Shown piece by piece: positions 38,001 to 53,000 of a DNA stretch of 64,000 bases. The notes below the pieces were generated by a model. It did no database searches. It saw only the letters and a list, made by a program, of their open reading frames with translations, and had not been told where the DNA came from. Every line of letters begins with the position of its first letter. Position 1 is the first letter of the stretch. This stretch comes from Sphaeroforma sirkka (taxonomy: Eukaryota; Opisthokonta; Ichthyosporea; Ichthyophonida), in the NCBI GenBank assembly GCA_001586965.3, contig LUCW03001397.1, positions 120,001-184,000 of the forward strand. Reading direction: 5' to 3'. The translations under genes and the position numbers were made by a program.

Positions 38001-41000
38001 TTTGGTGGGATAATGTCTGAATAGCAATCATTAGCAGCTTCAATGTTCAAAAGGCAATACTAAAAGTACACCTTTTCATTTTTTTGGTGGGATAATACTA
38101 AAAGTACACCTTTTCATTTTGGTGGGATAATGTCTGAATAGCAATCATTAGCAGCTTCAATGTTCAAAAGGCAATACTAAAAGTACACCTTTTCATTTTT
38201 TTGGTGGGATAATGTCTGAATAGCAATCATTAGCAGCTTCAATGTTCAAAAGGCAATACTAAAAGTACACCTTTTCATTTTGGTGGGATAATGTCTGAAT
38301 AGCAATCATTAGCAGCTTTCAATGTTCAAAAGGCAATACTAAAAGTACACCTTTTCATTTTGGTGGGATAATGTCTGAATAGCAATCATTAGCAGCTTCA
38401 ATGTTCAAAAAAAGGCAATACTAAAAGTACACCTTTTTTCATTTTGGTGGGATAATGTCTGAATGAATAGCAATCATTAAAGTACACCTTTTCATTTTGG
38501 TGGGATAATGTTCAAATTAGCAGCTTCAATGTTCAAAAGGCAATACTAAAAGTACACCTTTTCATTTTGGTGGGATAATGTCTGAATAGCAATCATTAGC
38601 AGCTTCAATGTTCAAAAGGCAATACTAAAAGTACACCTTTTCATTTTGGTGGGATAATGTCTGAATAGCAATCATTAGCAGCTTCAATGTTTACTAAAAA
38701 TTTTCAAAAGGCAATACTTCAAAAGCAATACTAAAAGTACACCTTTTCATTTTGGTGGGATAATGTCTGAATAGCAATCATTAGCAGCTTCAATGTTCAA
38801 AAGGCAATACTAAAAGTACACCTTTTCATTTTGGTGGGATAAAATGTCTGAATAGCAATCATTAGCAGCTTCAATGTTCAAAAGGCAATACTAAAAGTAC
38901 ACCTTTTCATTTTGGTGGGATAATGTCTGAATAGCAATCATTAGCAGCTTCAATGTTCAAAAGGCAATACTAAAAAGTACACCTTTTCATTTTGGTGGGA
39001 TAATGTCTGAATAGCAATCATTAGCAGCTTCAATGTTCAAAAGGCAATACTAAAAGTACACCTTTTCATTTTGGTGGGATAATGTCTGAATAGCAATCAT
39101 TAGCAGCTTCAATGTTCAAAAGGCAATACTAAAAGTACACCTTTTCATTTTGGTGGGATAATGTCTGAATAGCAATCATTAGCAGCTTCAATGTTCAAAA
39201 GGCAATACTAAAAGTACACCTTTTCATTTTGGTGGGATAATGTCTGAATAGCAATCATTAGCAGCTTCAATGTTCAAAAGGCAATACTAAAAAAGTACAC
39301 CTTTTTTTCATTTTGGTGGGATAATGTCTGAATAGCAATCATTAGCAGCTTCAATGTTCAAAAGGCAATACTAAAAGTACACCTTTTTCATTTTGGTGGG
39401 ATAATGTCTGAATAGCAATCATTAGCAGCTTCAATGTTCAAAAGGCAATACTTTACACCTTTTCATTTTGGTGGGATAATGTCTGAATAGCAATCATTAG
39501 CAGCTTCAATGTTCAAAAGGCAATACTAAAAGTACACCTTTTCATTTTGGTGGGATAATGTCTGAATAGCAATCATTAGCAGCTTCAATGTTCAAAAGGC
39601 AATACTAAAAGTACACCTTTTCATTTTTGGTGGGATAATGTCTGAATAGCAATCATTAGGAGCTTCAATGTTCAAAAGGCAATACTAAAAGTACACCTTT
39701 TCTTTTCATTTGGTGGGATAATGTCTGAATAGCAATCATTAGCAGCTTCAATGTTCAAAAGGCAATACTAAAAGTACACCTTTTCATTTTGGTGGGATAA
39801 TGTCTGAATAGCAATCATTAGCAGCTTCAATGTTCAAAAGGCAATACTAAAAGTACACCTTTTCATTTTGGTGGGATAATGTCTGAATAGCAATCATTAG
39901 CAGCTTCAATGTTCAAAAGGCAATACTAAAAGTACACCTTTTCATTTTGGTGGGATAATGTCTGAATAGCAATCATTAGCAGCTTCAATGTTCAAAAGGC
40001 AATACTAAAAGTACACCTTTTCATTTTGGTGGGATAATGTCTGAATAGCAATCATTAGCAGCTTCAATGTTCAAAAGGCAATACTAAAAAAGTACACCTT
40101 TTCATTTTGGTGGGATAATGTCTGAATAGCAATCATTAGCAGCTTCAATGTTCAAAAGGCAATACTAAAAGTACACCTTTTCATTTTGGTGGGATAATGT
40201 CTGAATAGCAATCATTAGCAGCTTCAATGTTCAAAAGGCAATACTAAAAGTACACCTTTTTTTTTCATTTTGGTGGCAATAAAGTACAATTTTTGGGGAT
40301 AATCTGAATAGCAATCATTAGCAGCTTCAATGTTCAAAAGGCAATACTAAAAGTACACCTTTTCATTTTGGTGGGATAATGTCTGAATAGCAATCATTAG
40401 CAGCTTCAATGTTCAAAAGGCAATACTAAAAGTACACCTTTTCATTTTGGTGGGATAATGTCTGAATAGCAAATTAGCAGCCTTTTCATTTTGGTTAATG
40501 TCTTCAATGCAGCTTCAATTCAAAAGGCAATACTAAAAGTACACCTTTTCATTTTGGTGGGATAATGTCTGAATAGCAATCATTAGCAGCTTCAATGTTC
40601 AAAAGGCAATACTAAAAGTACACCTTTTCATTTTGGTGGGATAATGTCTGAATAGCAATCATTAGCAGCTTCAATGTTCAAAAGGCAATACTAAAAGTAC
40701 ACCTTTTCATTTTGGTGGGATAATGTCTGAATAGCAATCATTAGCAGCTTCAATGTTCAAAAGGCAATACTAAAAGTACACCTTTTCATTTTGGTGGGAT
40801 AATGTCTGAATAGCAATCATTAGCAGCTTCAATGTTCAAAAGGCAATACTAAAAGTACACCTTTTCATTTTGGTGGGATAATGTCTGAATAGCAATCATT
40901 AGCAGCTTCAATGTTCAAAAGGCAATAAAAAAAAAACAATACTAAAAGTACACCTTTTCATTTTGGTGGGATAATGTCTGAATAGCAATCATTAGCAGCT

Positions 41001-44000
41001 TCAATGTTCAAAAAAGGCAATACTAAAAGTACACCTTTTCATTTTGGTGGGATAATGTCTGAATAGCAATCATTAGCAGCTTCAATGTTCAAAAGGCAAT
41101 ACTAAAAGTACACCTTTTCATTTTGGTGGGATAATGTCTGAATAGCAATCATTAGCAGCTTCAATGTTCAAAAGGCAATACTAAAAGTACACCTTTTCAT
41201 TTTGGTGGGATAATGTCTGAATAGCAATCATTAGCAGCTTCAATGTTCAATGTTCAAAAGGCAATACTAAAACACCTTTTTCACCTTTTCATTTTGGTGG
41301 GATAATGTCTGAATAGCAATCATTAGCAGCTTCAATGTTCAAAAGGCAATACTAAAAAAGTACACCTTTTCATTTTGGTGGGATAATGTCTGAATAGCAA
41401 TCATTAGCAGCTTCAATGTTCAAAAGGCAATACTAAAAGTACACCTTTTCATTTTGGTGGGATAATGTCTGAATAGCAATCATTAGCAGCTTCAATGTTC
41501 AAAAGGCAATACTAAAAGTACACCTTTTTTCATTTTGGTGGGATAATGTCTGAATAGCAATCATTAGCAGCTTCAATGTTCAAAAGGCAATACTAAAAAA
41601 AGTACACCTTTTCATTTTGGTGGGATAATGTCTGAATAGCAATCATTAGCAGCTTCAATGTTCAAAAGGCAATACTAAAAGTACACCTTTTCATTTTGGT
41701 GGGATAATGTCTGAATAGCAATCATTAGCAGCTTCAATGTTCAAAAGGCAATACTAAAAGTACACCTTTTCATTTTTTGGTGGGATAATGTCTGAATAGC
41801 AATCATTAGCAAGCTTCAATGTTCAAAAGGCAATACTAAAAGTACACCTTTTCATTTTGGTGGGATAATGTCTGAATAGCAATCATTAGCAGCTTCAATG
41901 TTCAAAAGGCAATACTAAAAGTACACCTTTTCATTTTGGTGGGATAATGTCTGAATAGCAATCATTAGCAGCTTCAAATGTTCAAAAGGCAATACTAAAA
42001 GTACACCTTTTCATTTTGGTGGGATAATGTCTGAATAGCAATCATTAGCAGCTTCAATGTTCAAAAGGCAATACTAAAAAGTACACCTTTTCATTTTGGT
42101 GGGATAATGTCTGAATAGCAATCATTAGCAGCTTCAATGTTCAAAAGGCAATACTAAAAGTACACCTTTTCATTTTGGTGGGATAATGTCTGAATAGCAA
42201 TCATTAGCAGCTTCAATGTTCAAAAGGCAATACTCAAAAAGTACACCCTTTTCATTTTGGTGGGATAATGTCTGAATAGCAATCATTAGCAGCTTCAATG
42301 TTCAAAAGGCAATACTAAAAGTACACCTTTTCATTTTGGTGGGATAATGTCTGAATAGCAATCATTAGCAGCTTCAATGTTCAAAAGGCAATACTAAAAG
42401 TACACTTTTTCATTTTGGTGGGATAATGTCTGAATAGCAATCATTAGCAGCTTCAATGTCAAAAGGCAATACTAAAAGTACACCTTTTCATTTTGGTGGG
42501 ATAATGTCTGAATAGCAATCATTAGCAGCTTCAATGTTCAAAAGGCAATACTAAAAGTACACCTTTTCATTTTGGTGGGATAATGTCTGAATAGCAATCA
42601 TTAGCAGCTTCAATGTTCAAAAGGCAATACTAAAAAGTACATACTTTTCATTTTGGTGGGATAATGTCTGAATAGCAATCATTAGCAGCTTCAATGTTCA
42701 AAAAAGGCAATACTAAAAGTACACCTTTTCATTTTGGTGGGATAATGTCTGAATAGCAATCATTAGCAGCTTCAATGTTCAAAAGGCAATACTAAAAGTA
42801 CACCTTTTCATTTTGGTGGGATAATGTCTGAATAGCAATCATTAGCAGCTTCAATGTTCAAAAGGCAATACTAAAAGTACACCTTTTCATTTTGGTGGGA
42901 TAATGTCTGAATAGCAATCATCATTAGCAGCTTCAATGTTCAAAAGGCAATACTAAAAGTACACCTTTTCATTTTGGTGGGATAATGTCTCTGAAGCAAG
43001 CAATCATTAGCAGCTTCAATGTTCAAAAAGGCAATACTAAAAGTACACCTTTTTTCATTTTGGTGGGATAATGTCTGAATAGCAATCATTAGCAGCTTCA
43101 ATGTTCAAAAGGCAATACTAAAAGTACACCTTTTCATTTTGGTGGGATAATGTCTGAATAGCAATCATTAGCAGCTTCAATGTTCAAAAGGCAATACTAA
43201 AAGTACACCTTTTCATTTTGGTGGGATAATGTCTGAATAGCAATTTGGTGGATAATGTCTGCAATAGCAATCATTAGAATAGCAATCATTAGCAGCTTCA
43301 ATGTTCAAAAGGCAATACTAAAAGTACACCTTTTCATTTTGGTGGGATAATGTCTGAATAGCAATCATTAGCAGCTTCAATGTTCAAAAGGCAATACTAA
43401 AAGTACACCTTTTCATTTTGGTGGGATAATGTCTGAATAGCAATCATTAGCAGCTTCAATGTTCAAAAGGCAATACTAAAAAAAGTACACCTTTTCATTT
43501 TGGTGGGATAATGTCTGAATAGCAATCATTAGCAGCTTCAATGTTCAAAAGGCAATACTAAAAGTACACCTTTTCATTTTGGTGGGATAATGTCTGAATA
43601 GCAATCATTAGCAGCTTCAATGTTCAAAAGGCAATACTAAAAGTACACCTTTTCATTTTGGTGGGATAATGTCTGAATAGCAATCATTAGCAGCTTCAAT
43701 GTTCAAAAGGCAATACTAAAAGTACACCTTTTTTTCATTTTGGTGGGATAATGTCTGAATAGCAATCATTAGCAGCTTCAATGTTCAAAAGGCAATACTA
43801 AAAGTACACCTTTTAAAAGTCACAATCATTAGCAGCTTCTTTTCAAAAGGCATTTTGGTGGGATAATGTCTGAATAGCAATCATTAGCAGCTTCAATGTT
43901 CAAAAGGCAATACTAAAAGTACACCTTTTCATTTTGGTGGGATAATGTCTGAATAGCAATCATTAGCAGCTTCAATGTTCAAAAGGCAATACTAAAAGTA

Positions 44001-47000
44001 CACCTTTTTTTCATTTTGGTGGGATAATGTCTGAATAGCAATCATTAGCAGCTTCAATGTTCAAAAAAAGGCAATACTAAAAGTACACCTTTTCATTTTG
44101 GTGGGATAATGTCTGAATAGCAATCATTAGCAGCTTCAATGTTCAAAAGGCAATACTAAAAGTACACCTTTTCATTTTGGTGGGATAATGTCTGAATAGC
44201 AATCATTAGCAGCTTCAATGTTCAAAAGGCAATACTAAAAGTACACCTTTTCATTTTGGTGGGATAATGTCTGAATAGCAATCATTAGCAGCTTCAATGT
44301 TCAAAAGGCAATACAAAAAAAAAGTACACCTTTTCATTTTGGTGGGATAATGTCTGAATAGCAATCATTAGCAGCTTCAATGTTCAAAAGGCAATACTAA
44401 AAGTACACCTTTTCATTTTGGTGGGATAATGTCTGAATAGCAATCATTAGCAGCTTCAATGTTCAAAAGGCAATACTAAAAGTACACCTTTTCATTTTGG
44501 TGGGATAATGTCTGAATAGCAATCATTAGCAGCTTCAATGTTCAAAAGGCAATACTAAAAAAGTACACCTTTTCATTTTGGTGGGATAATGTCTGAATAG
44601 CAATCATTAGCAGCTTCAATGTTCAAAAGGCAATACTAAAAGTACACCTTTTCATTTTGGTGGGATAATGTCTGAATAGCAATCATTAGCAGCTTCAATG
44701 TTCAAAAGGCAATACTAAAAGTACACCTTTTCATTTTGGTGGGATAATGTCTGAATAGCAATCATTAGCAGCTTCAATGTTCAAAAGGCAATACTAAAAG
44801 TACACCTTTTCATTTTGGTGGGATAATGTCTGAATAGCAATCATTAGCAGCTTCAATGTTCAAAAGGCAATACTAAAAGTACACCTTTTCATTTTGGTGG
44901 GATAATGTCTGAATAGCAATCATTAGCAGCTTCAATGTTCAAAAGGCAATACTAAAAGTACACCTTTTCATTTTGGTGGGATAATGTCTGAATAGCAATC
45001 ATTAGCAGCTTCAATGGGATAAAAAAAAGGCAATACTAAAAGTACACCTTTTCATTTTGGTGGGATAATGTCTGAATAGCAATCATTAGCAGCTTCAATG
45101 TTCAAAAGGCAATACTAAAAGTACACCTTTTCATTTTGGTGGGATAATGTCTGAATAGCAATCATTAGCAGCTTCAATGTTCAAAAGGCAATACTAAAAG
45201 TACACCTTTTCATTTTTGGGATAATTCTGAATTTTGGTGGGATAATGTCTGAATAGCAATCATTAGCAGCTTCAATGTTCAAAAGGCAATACTAAAAGTA
45301 CACCTTTTCATTTTTTTTCATTTTGGTGGGATAATGTCTGAATAGAATAGCAATGTTCATTAAAGGCAATTCAAAGGCAAAAGTACACCTTTTCATTTTG
45401 GTGGGATAATGTCTGAATAGCAATCATTAGCAGCTTCAATGTTCAAAAGGCAATACTAAAAGTACACCTTTTCATTTTGGTGGGATAATGTCTGAATAGC
45501 AATCATTAGCAGCTTCAATGTTCAAAAGGCAATACTAAAAGTACACCTTTTCATTTTGGTGGGATAATGTCTGAATAGCAATCATTAGCAGCTTCAATGT
45601 TCAAAAGGCAATAAAAGGCAATAGCAATCAAAAGTTCAAAAGGCAATACTAAAAGTACACCTTTTCATTTTGGTGGGATAATGTCTGAATAGCAATCATT
45701 AGCAGCTTCAATGTTCAAAAGGCAATACTAAAAGTACACCTTTTCATTTTGGTGGGATAATGTCTGAATAGCAATCATTAGCAGCTTCAATGTTCAAAAG
45801 GCAATACTAAAAAAAGTACACCTTTTCATTTTGGTGGGATAATGTCTGAATAGCAATCATTAGCAAAAGCTTCTAAAATACACCTTTTCATTTTGGTGGG
45901 ATAATGTCTGAATAGCAATAGCAAAGCTTCAATGTTCAAAAGGCAATACTAAAAGTACACCTTTTCATTTTGGTGGGATAATGTCTGAATAGCAATCATT
46001 TAGCTTCAATGTTCAAAAGGCAATACTAAAAGTACACCTTTTCATTTTGGTGGGATAATGTCTGAATAGCAATCATTAGCAGCTTCAATGTTCAAAAGGC
46101 AATACTAAAAGTACACCTTTTCATTTTGGTGGGATAATGTCTGAATAGCAATCATTAGCAGCTTCAATGTTCAAAGGCAAAAAGGCAATACTAAAAGTAC
46201 ACCATTTTCATTTTGGTGGGATAATGTCTGAATAGCAATCATTAGCAGCTTCAATGTTCAAAAGGCAATACTAAAAGTACACCTTTTCATTTTGGTGGGA
46301 TAATGTCTGAATAGCAATCATTAGCAGCTTCAATGTCTGCAATAGTACATTTTCATTTTAGATAAGTCTTCAATGTAGCAGCTTCAAAAAGGCAATACTA
46401 AAAAAAGTACACCTTTTCATTTTGGTGGGATAATGTCTGAATAGCAATCATTAGCAGCTTCAATGTTCAAAAGGCAATACTAAAAGTACACCTTTTCATT
46501 TTGGTGGGATAATGTCTGAATAGCAATCATTAGCAGCTTCAATGTTCAAAAAAGGCAATACTAAAAGTACACCTTTTCATTTTGGTGGGATAATGTCTGA
46601 ATAGCAATCATTAGCAGCTTCATGTTCAAAAGGCAATACTAAAAGTACACCTTTTCATTTTGGTGGGATAATGTCTGAATAGCAATCATTAGCAGCTTCA
46701 ATGTTCAAAAGGCAATACTAAAAGTACACCTTTTCATTTTGGTGGGATAATGTCTGAATAGCAATCATTAGCAGCTTCAATGTTCAAAAGGCAATACTAA
46801 AAGTACACCTTTTCATTTTGGTGGGATAATGTCTGAATAGCAATCATTAGCAGCTTCAATGTCAAAAGGCAATACTAAAAGTACACACTTTTCATTTTGG
46901 TGGGATAATGTCTGAATAGCAATCATTAGCAGCTTCAATGTTCAAAAGGCAATACTAAAAGTACACCTTTTCATTTTGGTGGGATAATGTCTGAATAGCA

Positions 47001-50000
47001 ATCATTAGCAGCTTCAATGTTCAAAAGGCAATACTAAAAGTACACCTTTCATTTTTTGGGATAATGTCTGAATAGCAATCATTAGCAGCTTCAATGTTCA
47101 AAAGGCAATACTAAAAAAGTACACCTTTTCATTTTGGTGGGATAATGTCTGAATAGCAATCATTAGCAGCTTCAATGTTCAAAAGGCAATACTAAAAGTA
47201 CACCTTTTCATTTTGGTGGGATAATGTCTGAATAGCAATCATTAGCAGCTTCAATGTTCAAAAGGCAATACTAAAAGTACACCTTTTCATTTTGGTGGGA
47301 TAATGTCTGAATAGCAATCATTAGCAGCTTCAATGTTCAAAAGGCAATACTAAAAGTACACCTTTTCATTTTGGTGGGATAATGTCTGAATAGCAATCAT
47401 TAGCAGCTTCAATGTTCAAAAAAAGGCAATACTAAAAAAAGTACACCTTTTCATTTTGGTGGGATAATGTCTGAATAGCAATCATTAGCAGCTTCAATGT
47501 TCAAAAGGCAATACTAAAAAGTACACTTTTCATTTTGGTGGATAATGTCTGAATAGCAATCATTAGCAGCTTCAATGTTCAAAAGGCAATACTAAAAGTA
47601 CACCTTTTCATTTTGGTGGGATAATGTCTGAATAGCAATCATTAGCAGCTTCAATGTTCAAAAGGCAATACTAAAAAGTACACCTTTTCATTTTGGTGGG
47701 ATAATGTCTGAATAGCAATCATTAGCAGCTTCAATGTTCAAAAGGCAATACTAAAAAAACACCTTTTCATTTTGGTGGGATAATGTCTGAATAGCAATCA
47801 TTAGCAGCTTCAATGTTCAAAAGGCAATACTAAAAGTACACCTTTCATTTTGGTGGGATAATGTCTGAATAGCAATCATTAGCAGCTTCAATGTTCAAAA
47901 GGCAATACTAAAAGTACACCTTTTCATTTTGGTGGGATAATGTCTGAATAGCAATCATTAGCAGCTTCAATGTTCAAAAGGCAATACTAAAAAAGTACAC
48001 CTTTTTTCATTTTGGTGGGATAATGTCTGAATAGCAATCATTAGCAGCTTCAATGTTTCAAAAGGCAATACTAAAAGTACACCTTTTCATTTTGGTGGGG
48101 AAATGTCTGAATAGCAATCATTAGCAGCTTCAATGTTCAAAAGGCAATACTAAAAGTACACCTTTTTTTCATTTTGGTGGGATAATGTCTGAATAGCAAT
48201 CATTAGCAGCTTCAATGTTCAAAAGGCAATACTAAAAGTACACCTTTTCATTTTGGTGGGATAATGTCTGAATAGCAATCATTAGCAGCTTCAATGTTCA
48301 AAAGGCAATACTAAAAGTACACCTTTTCATTTTGGTGGGATAATGTCTGAATAGCAATCATTAGCAGCTTCAATGTTCAAAAGGCAATACTAAAAGTACA
48401 CCTTTCATTTTGGTGGGATAATGTCTGAATAGCAATCATTAGCAGCTTCAATGTTTCAAAAGGCAATACTAAAAGTACACCTTTTCATTTTGGTGGGATA
48501 ATGTCTGAATAGCAATCATTAGCAGCTTCAATGTTCAAAAGGCAATACTAAAAGTACACCTTTTCATTTTGGTGGGATAATGTCTGAATAGCAATCATTA
48601 GCAGCTTCAATGTTCAAAGGCAATACTAAAAAGCCCTTTTCATTTTGGTGGGATAATGTCTGGCAAATACTAAAAGCAGCTTCAAAAGGCAATACTAAAA
48701 GTACACTTTTCATTTTGGTGGGATAATGTCTGAATAGCAATCATTAGCAGCTTCAATGTTCAAAAGGCAATACTAAAAGTACACCTTTTCATTTTGGTGG
48801 GATAATGTCTGAATAGCAATCATTAGCAGCTTCAATGTTCAAAAGGCAATACTAAAAGTACACCTTTTCATTTTGGTGGGATAATGTCTGAATAGCAATC
48901 ATTAGCAGCTTCAATGTTCAAAAGGCAATACTAAAAAAGTACACCTTTTCATTTTGGTGGGATAATGTCTGAATAGCAATCATTAGCAGCTTCAATGTTC
49001 AAAAGGCAATACTAAAAGTACACCTTTTCATTTTGGTGGGATAATGTCTGAATAGCAATCATTAGCAGCTTCAATGTTCAAAAGGCAATACTAAAAGTAC
49101 ACCTTTTCATTTTGGTGGGATAATGTCTGAATAGCAATCATTAGCAGCTTCAATGTTCAAAAGGCAATACTAAAAGTACACCTTTTCATTTTGGTGGGAT
49201 AATGTCTGAATAGCAATCATTAGCAGCTTCAATGTTCAAAAGGCAATACTAAAAGTACACCTTTTCATTTTGGTGGGATAATGTCTGAATAGCAATCATT
49301 AGCAGCTTCAATGTTCAAAAAAAAAGGCAATACTAAAAGTACACCTTTTTTCATTTTGGTGGGATAATGTCTGAATAGCAATCATTAGCAGCTTCAATGT
49401 TCAAAAGGCAATACTAAAAGTACACCTTTTCATTTTGGTGGGATAATGTCTGAATAGCAATCATTAGCAGCTTCAATGTCAAAGGCAATACTAAAAGTAC
49501 ACCTTTTCATTTTGGTGGGATAATGTCTGAATAGCAATCATTAGCAGCTTCAATGTTCAAAAGGCAATACTAAAAAAAGTACACCTTTTCATTTTGGTGG
49601 GATAATGTCTGAATAGCAATCATTAGCAGCTTCAATGTTCAAAAGGCAATACTAAAAGTACACCTTTTCATTTTGGTGGGATAATGTCTGAATAGCAATC
49701 ATTAGCAGCTTCAATGTTCAAAATCATTAGCAGCAATACTAAAAGTACACTTTTTTTCATTTTTGGTGGGATAATGTCTGAATAGCAATCATTAGCAGCT
49801 TCAATGTTCAAAAGGCAATACTAAAAAGTACACCTTTTCATTTTGGTGGGATAATGTCTGAATAGCAATCATTAGCAGCTTCAATGTTCAAAAGGCAATA
49901 CTAAAAGTACACCTTTTCATTTTGGTGGGATAATGTCTGAATAGCAATCATTAGCAGCTTCAATGTTCAAAAGGCAATACTAAAAGTACACCTTTTCATT

Positions 50001-53000
50001 TTGGTGGGATAATGTCTGAATAGCAATCATTTAGCAGCTTCAATGTTCAAAAGGCAATACTAAAAGTACACCTTTTCATTTTGGTGGGATAATGTCTGAA
50101 TAGCAATCATTAGCAGCTTCAATGTTCAAAAGGCAATAAAAAAAGTACACCTTTTCATTTTGGTGGGATAATGTCTGAATAGCAATCATTCATTAGCAGC
50201 TTCAATGTTCAAAAGGCAATACTAAAAGTACACCTTTTCATTTTGGTGGGATAATGTCTGAATAGCAATCATTAGCAGCTTCAATGTTCAAAAGGCAATA
50301 CTAAAAGTACACCTTTTCATTTTGGTGGGATAATGTCTGAATAGCAATCATTAGCAGCTTCAATGTTCAAAAGGCAATACTAAAAGTACACCTTTTCATT
50401 TTGGTGGGATAATGTCTGAATAGCAATCATTAGCAGCTTCAATGTTCAAAAGGCAATACTAAAAAAGTACACCTTTTCATTTTGGTGGGATAATGTCTGA
50501 ATAGCAATCATTAGCAGCTTCAATGTTCAAAAGGCAATACTAAAAGTACACCTTTCAGCTTTTTGGTGGGATAATGTCTGAATAGCAATCATTAGCAGCT
50601 TCAATGTTCAAAAGGCAATACTAAAAGTACACCTTTTCATTTTGGTGGGATAATGTCTGAATAGCAATCATTAGCAGCTTCAATGTTCAAAAGGCAATAC
50701 TAAAAGTACACCTTTTCATTTTGGTGGGATAATGTCTGAATAGCAATCATTAGCAGCTTCAATGTTCAAAAGGCAATACTAAAAGTACACCTTTTCATTT
50801 TTTGGTGGGATAATGTCTGAATAGCAATCATTAGCAGCTTCAATGTTCAAAAGGCAATACTAAAAGTACACCTTTTCATTTTGGTGGGATAATGTCTGAA
50901 TAGCAATCATTAGCAGCTTCAATGTTCAAAAGGCAATACTAAAAGTACACCTTTTCACCTTTTCATTTTGGTGGGATAATGTCTGAATAGCAATCATTAG
51001 CAGCTTCAATGTTCAAAAGGCAATACTAAAAAAGCTTCAATGTTCAGGCAATACTAAAAGTACACCTTTCATTTTGGGGATAATGTCTGAATAGCAATCA
51101 TTAGCAGCTTCAATGTTCAAAAGGCAATACTAAAAGTACACCTTTTCATTTTGGTGGGATAATGTCTGAATAGCAATCATTAGCAGCTTCAATGTTCAAA
51201 AGGCAATACTAAAAGTACACCTTTTCATTTTGGTGGGATAATGTCTGAATAGCAATCATTAGCAGCTTCAATGTTCAAAAAAGGCAATACTAAAAGTACA
51301 CCTTTTCATTTTGGTGGGATAATGTCTGAATAGCAATCATTAGCAGCTTCAATGTTCAAAAGGCAATACTAAAAGTACACCTTTTCATTTTGGTGGGATA
51401 ATGTCTGAATAGCAATCATTAGCAGCTTCAATTCAAAAAAAGGCAATACTAAAAGTACACCTTTTCATTTTGGTGGGATAATGTCTGAATAGCAATCATT
51501 AGCAGCTTCAATGTTCAAAAGGCAATACTAAAAGTACTTTTTTTTTTCATTTTGGTGGGATAATGTCTGAATAGCAATCATTAGCAGCTTCAATGTGTTC
51601 AAAAGGCAATACTAAAAGTACACCTTTTCATTTTGGTGGGATAATGTCTGAATAGCAATCATTAGCAGCTTCAATGTTCAAAAGGCAATACTAAAAGTAC
51701 ACCTTTTCATTTTGGTGGGATAATGTCTGAATAGCAATAGCAATCATTAGCAGCTTCAATGTTCAAAAGGCAATACTAAAAGTACACCTTTTCATTTTGG
51801 TGGGATAATGTCTGAATAGCAATCATTAGCAGCTTCAATGTTCAAAAGGCAATACTAAAAGTACACCTTTCATTTTGGTGGGATAATGTCTGAATAGCAA
51901 TCATTAGCAGCTTCAATGTTCAAAAGGCAATACTAAAAGTACACCTTTTCATTTTGGTGGGATAATGTCTGAATAGCAATCATTAGCAGCTTCAATGTTC
52001 AAAAGGCAATACTAAAAGTACACCTTTTCATTTTGGTGGGATAATGTCTGAATAGCAATCATTAGCAGCTTCAATGTTCAAAAGGCAATACTAAAAGTAC
52101 ACCTTTTCATTTTGGTGGGATAATGTCTGAATAGCAATCATTAGCAGCTTCAATGTTCAAAAGGCAATACTAAAAAAGTACACCTTTTCATTTTGGTGGG
52201 ATAATGTCTGAATAGCAATCATTAGCAGCTTCAATGTTCAAAAGGCAATACTAAAAAGTACACCTTTTCATTTTGGTGGGATAATGTCTGAATAGCAATC
52301 ATTAGCAGCTTCAATAGCAGCTTCAATGTTCAAAAGGCAATACTAAAAGTACACCTTTTCATTTTGGTGGGATAATGTCTGAATAGCAATCATTAGCAGC
52401 TTCAATGTTCAAAAGGCAAATACTAAAAGTACACCTTTTCATTTTGGTGGGATAATGTCTGAATAGCAATCATTAGCAGCTTCAATGTTCAAAAGGCAAT
52501 ACTAAAAGTACACCTTTTCATTTTGGTGGGATAATGTCTGAATAGCAATTCATTAGCAGCTTCAATGTTCAAAAGGCAATACTAAAAGTACACCTTTTCA
52601 TTTTGGTGGGATAATGTCTGAATAGCAAATCATTAGCAGCTTCAATGTTCAAAAGGCAATCAAAAGGCAATACTAAAAGTACACCTTTTCATTTTGGTGG
52701 GATAATGTCTGAATAGCAATCATTAGCAGCTTCAATGTTCAAAAGGCAATACTAAAAGTACACCTTTTCATTTTGGTGGGATAATGTCTGAATAGCAATC
52801 ATTAGCAGCTTCAATGTTCAAAAGGCAATACTAAAAGTACACCTTTTCATTTTGGTGGGATAATGTCTGAATAGCAATCATTAGCAGCTTCAATGTTCAA
52901 AAGGCAATACTAAAAGTACACCTTTTCATTTTGGTGGGATAATGTCTGAATAGCAATCATTAGCAGCTTCAATGTTCAAAAGGCAATACTAAAAGTACAC

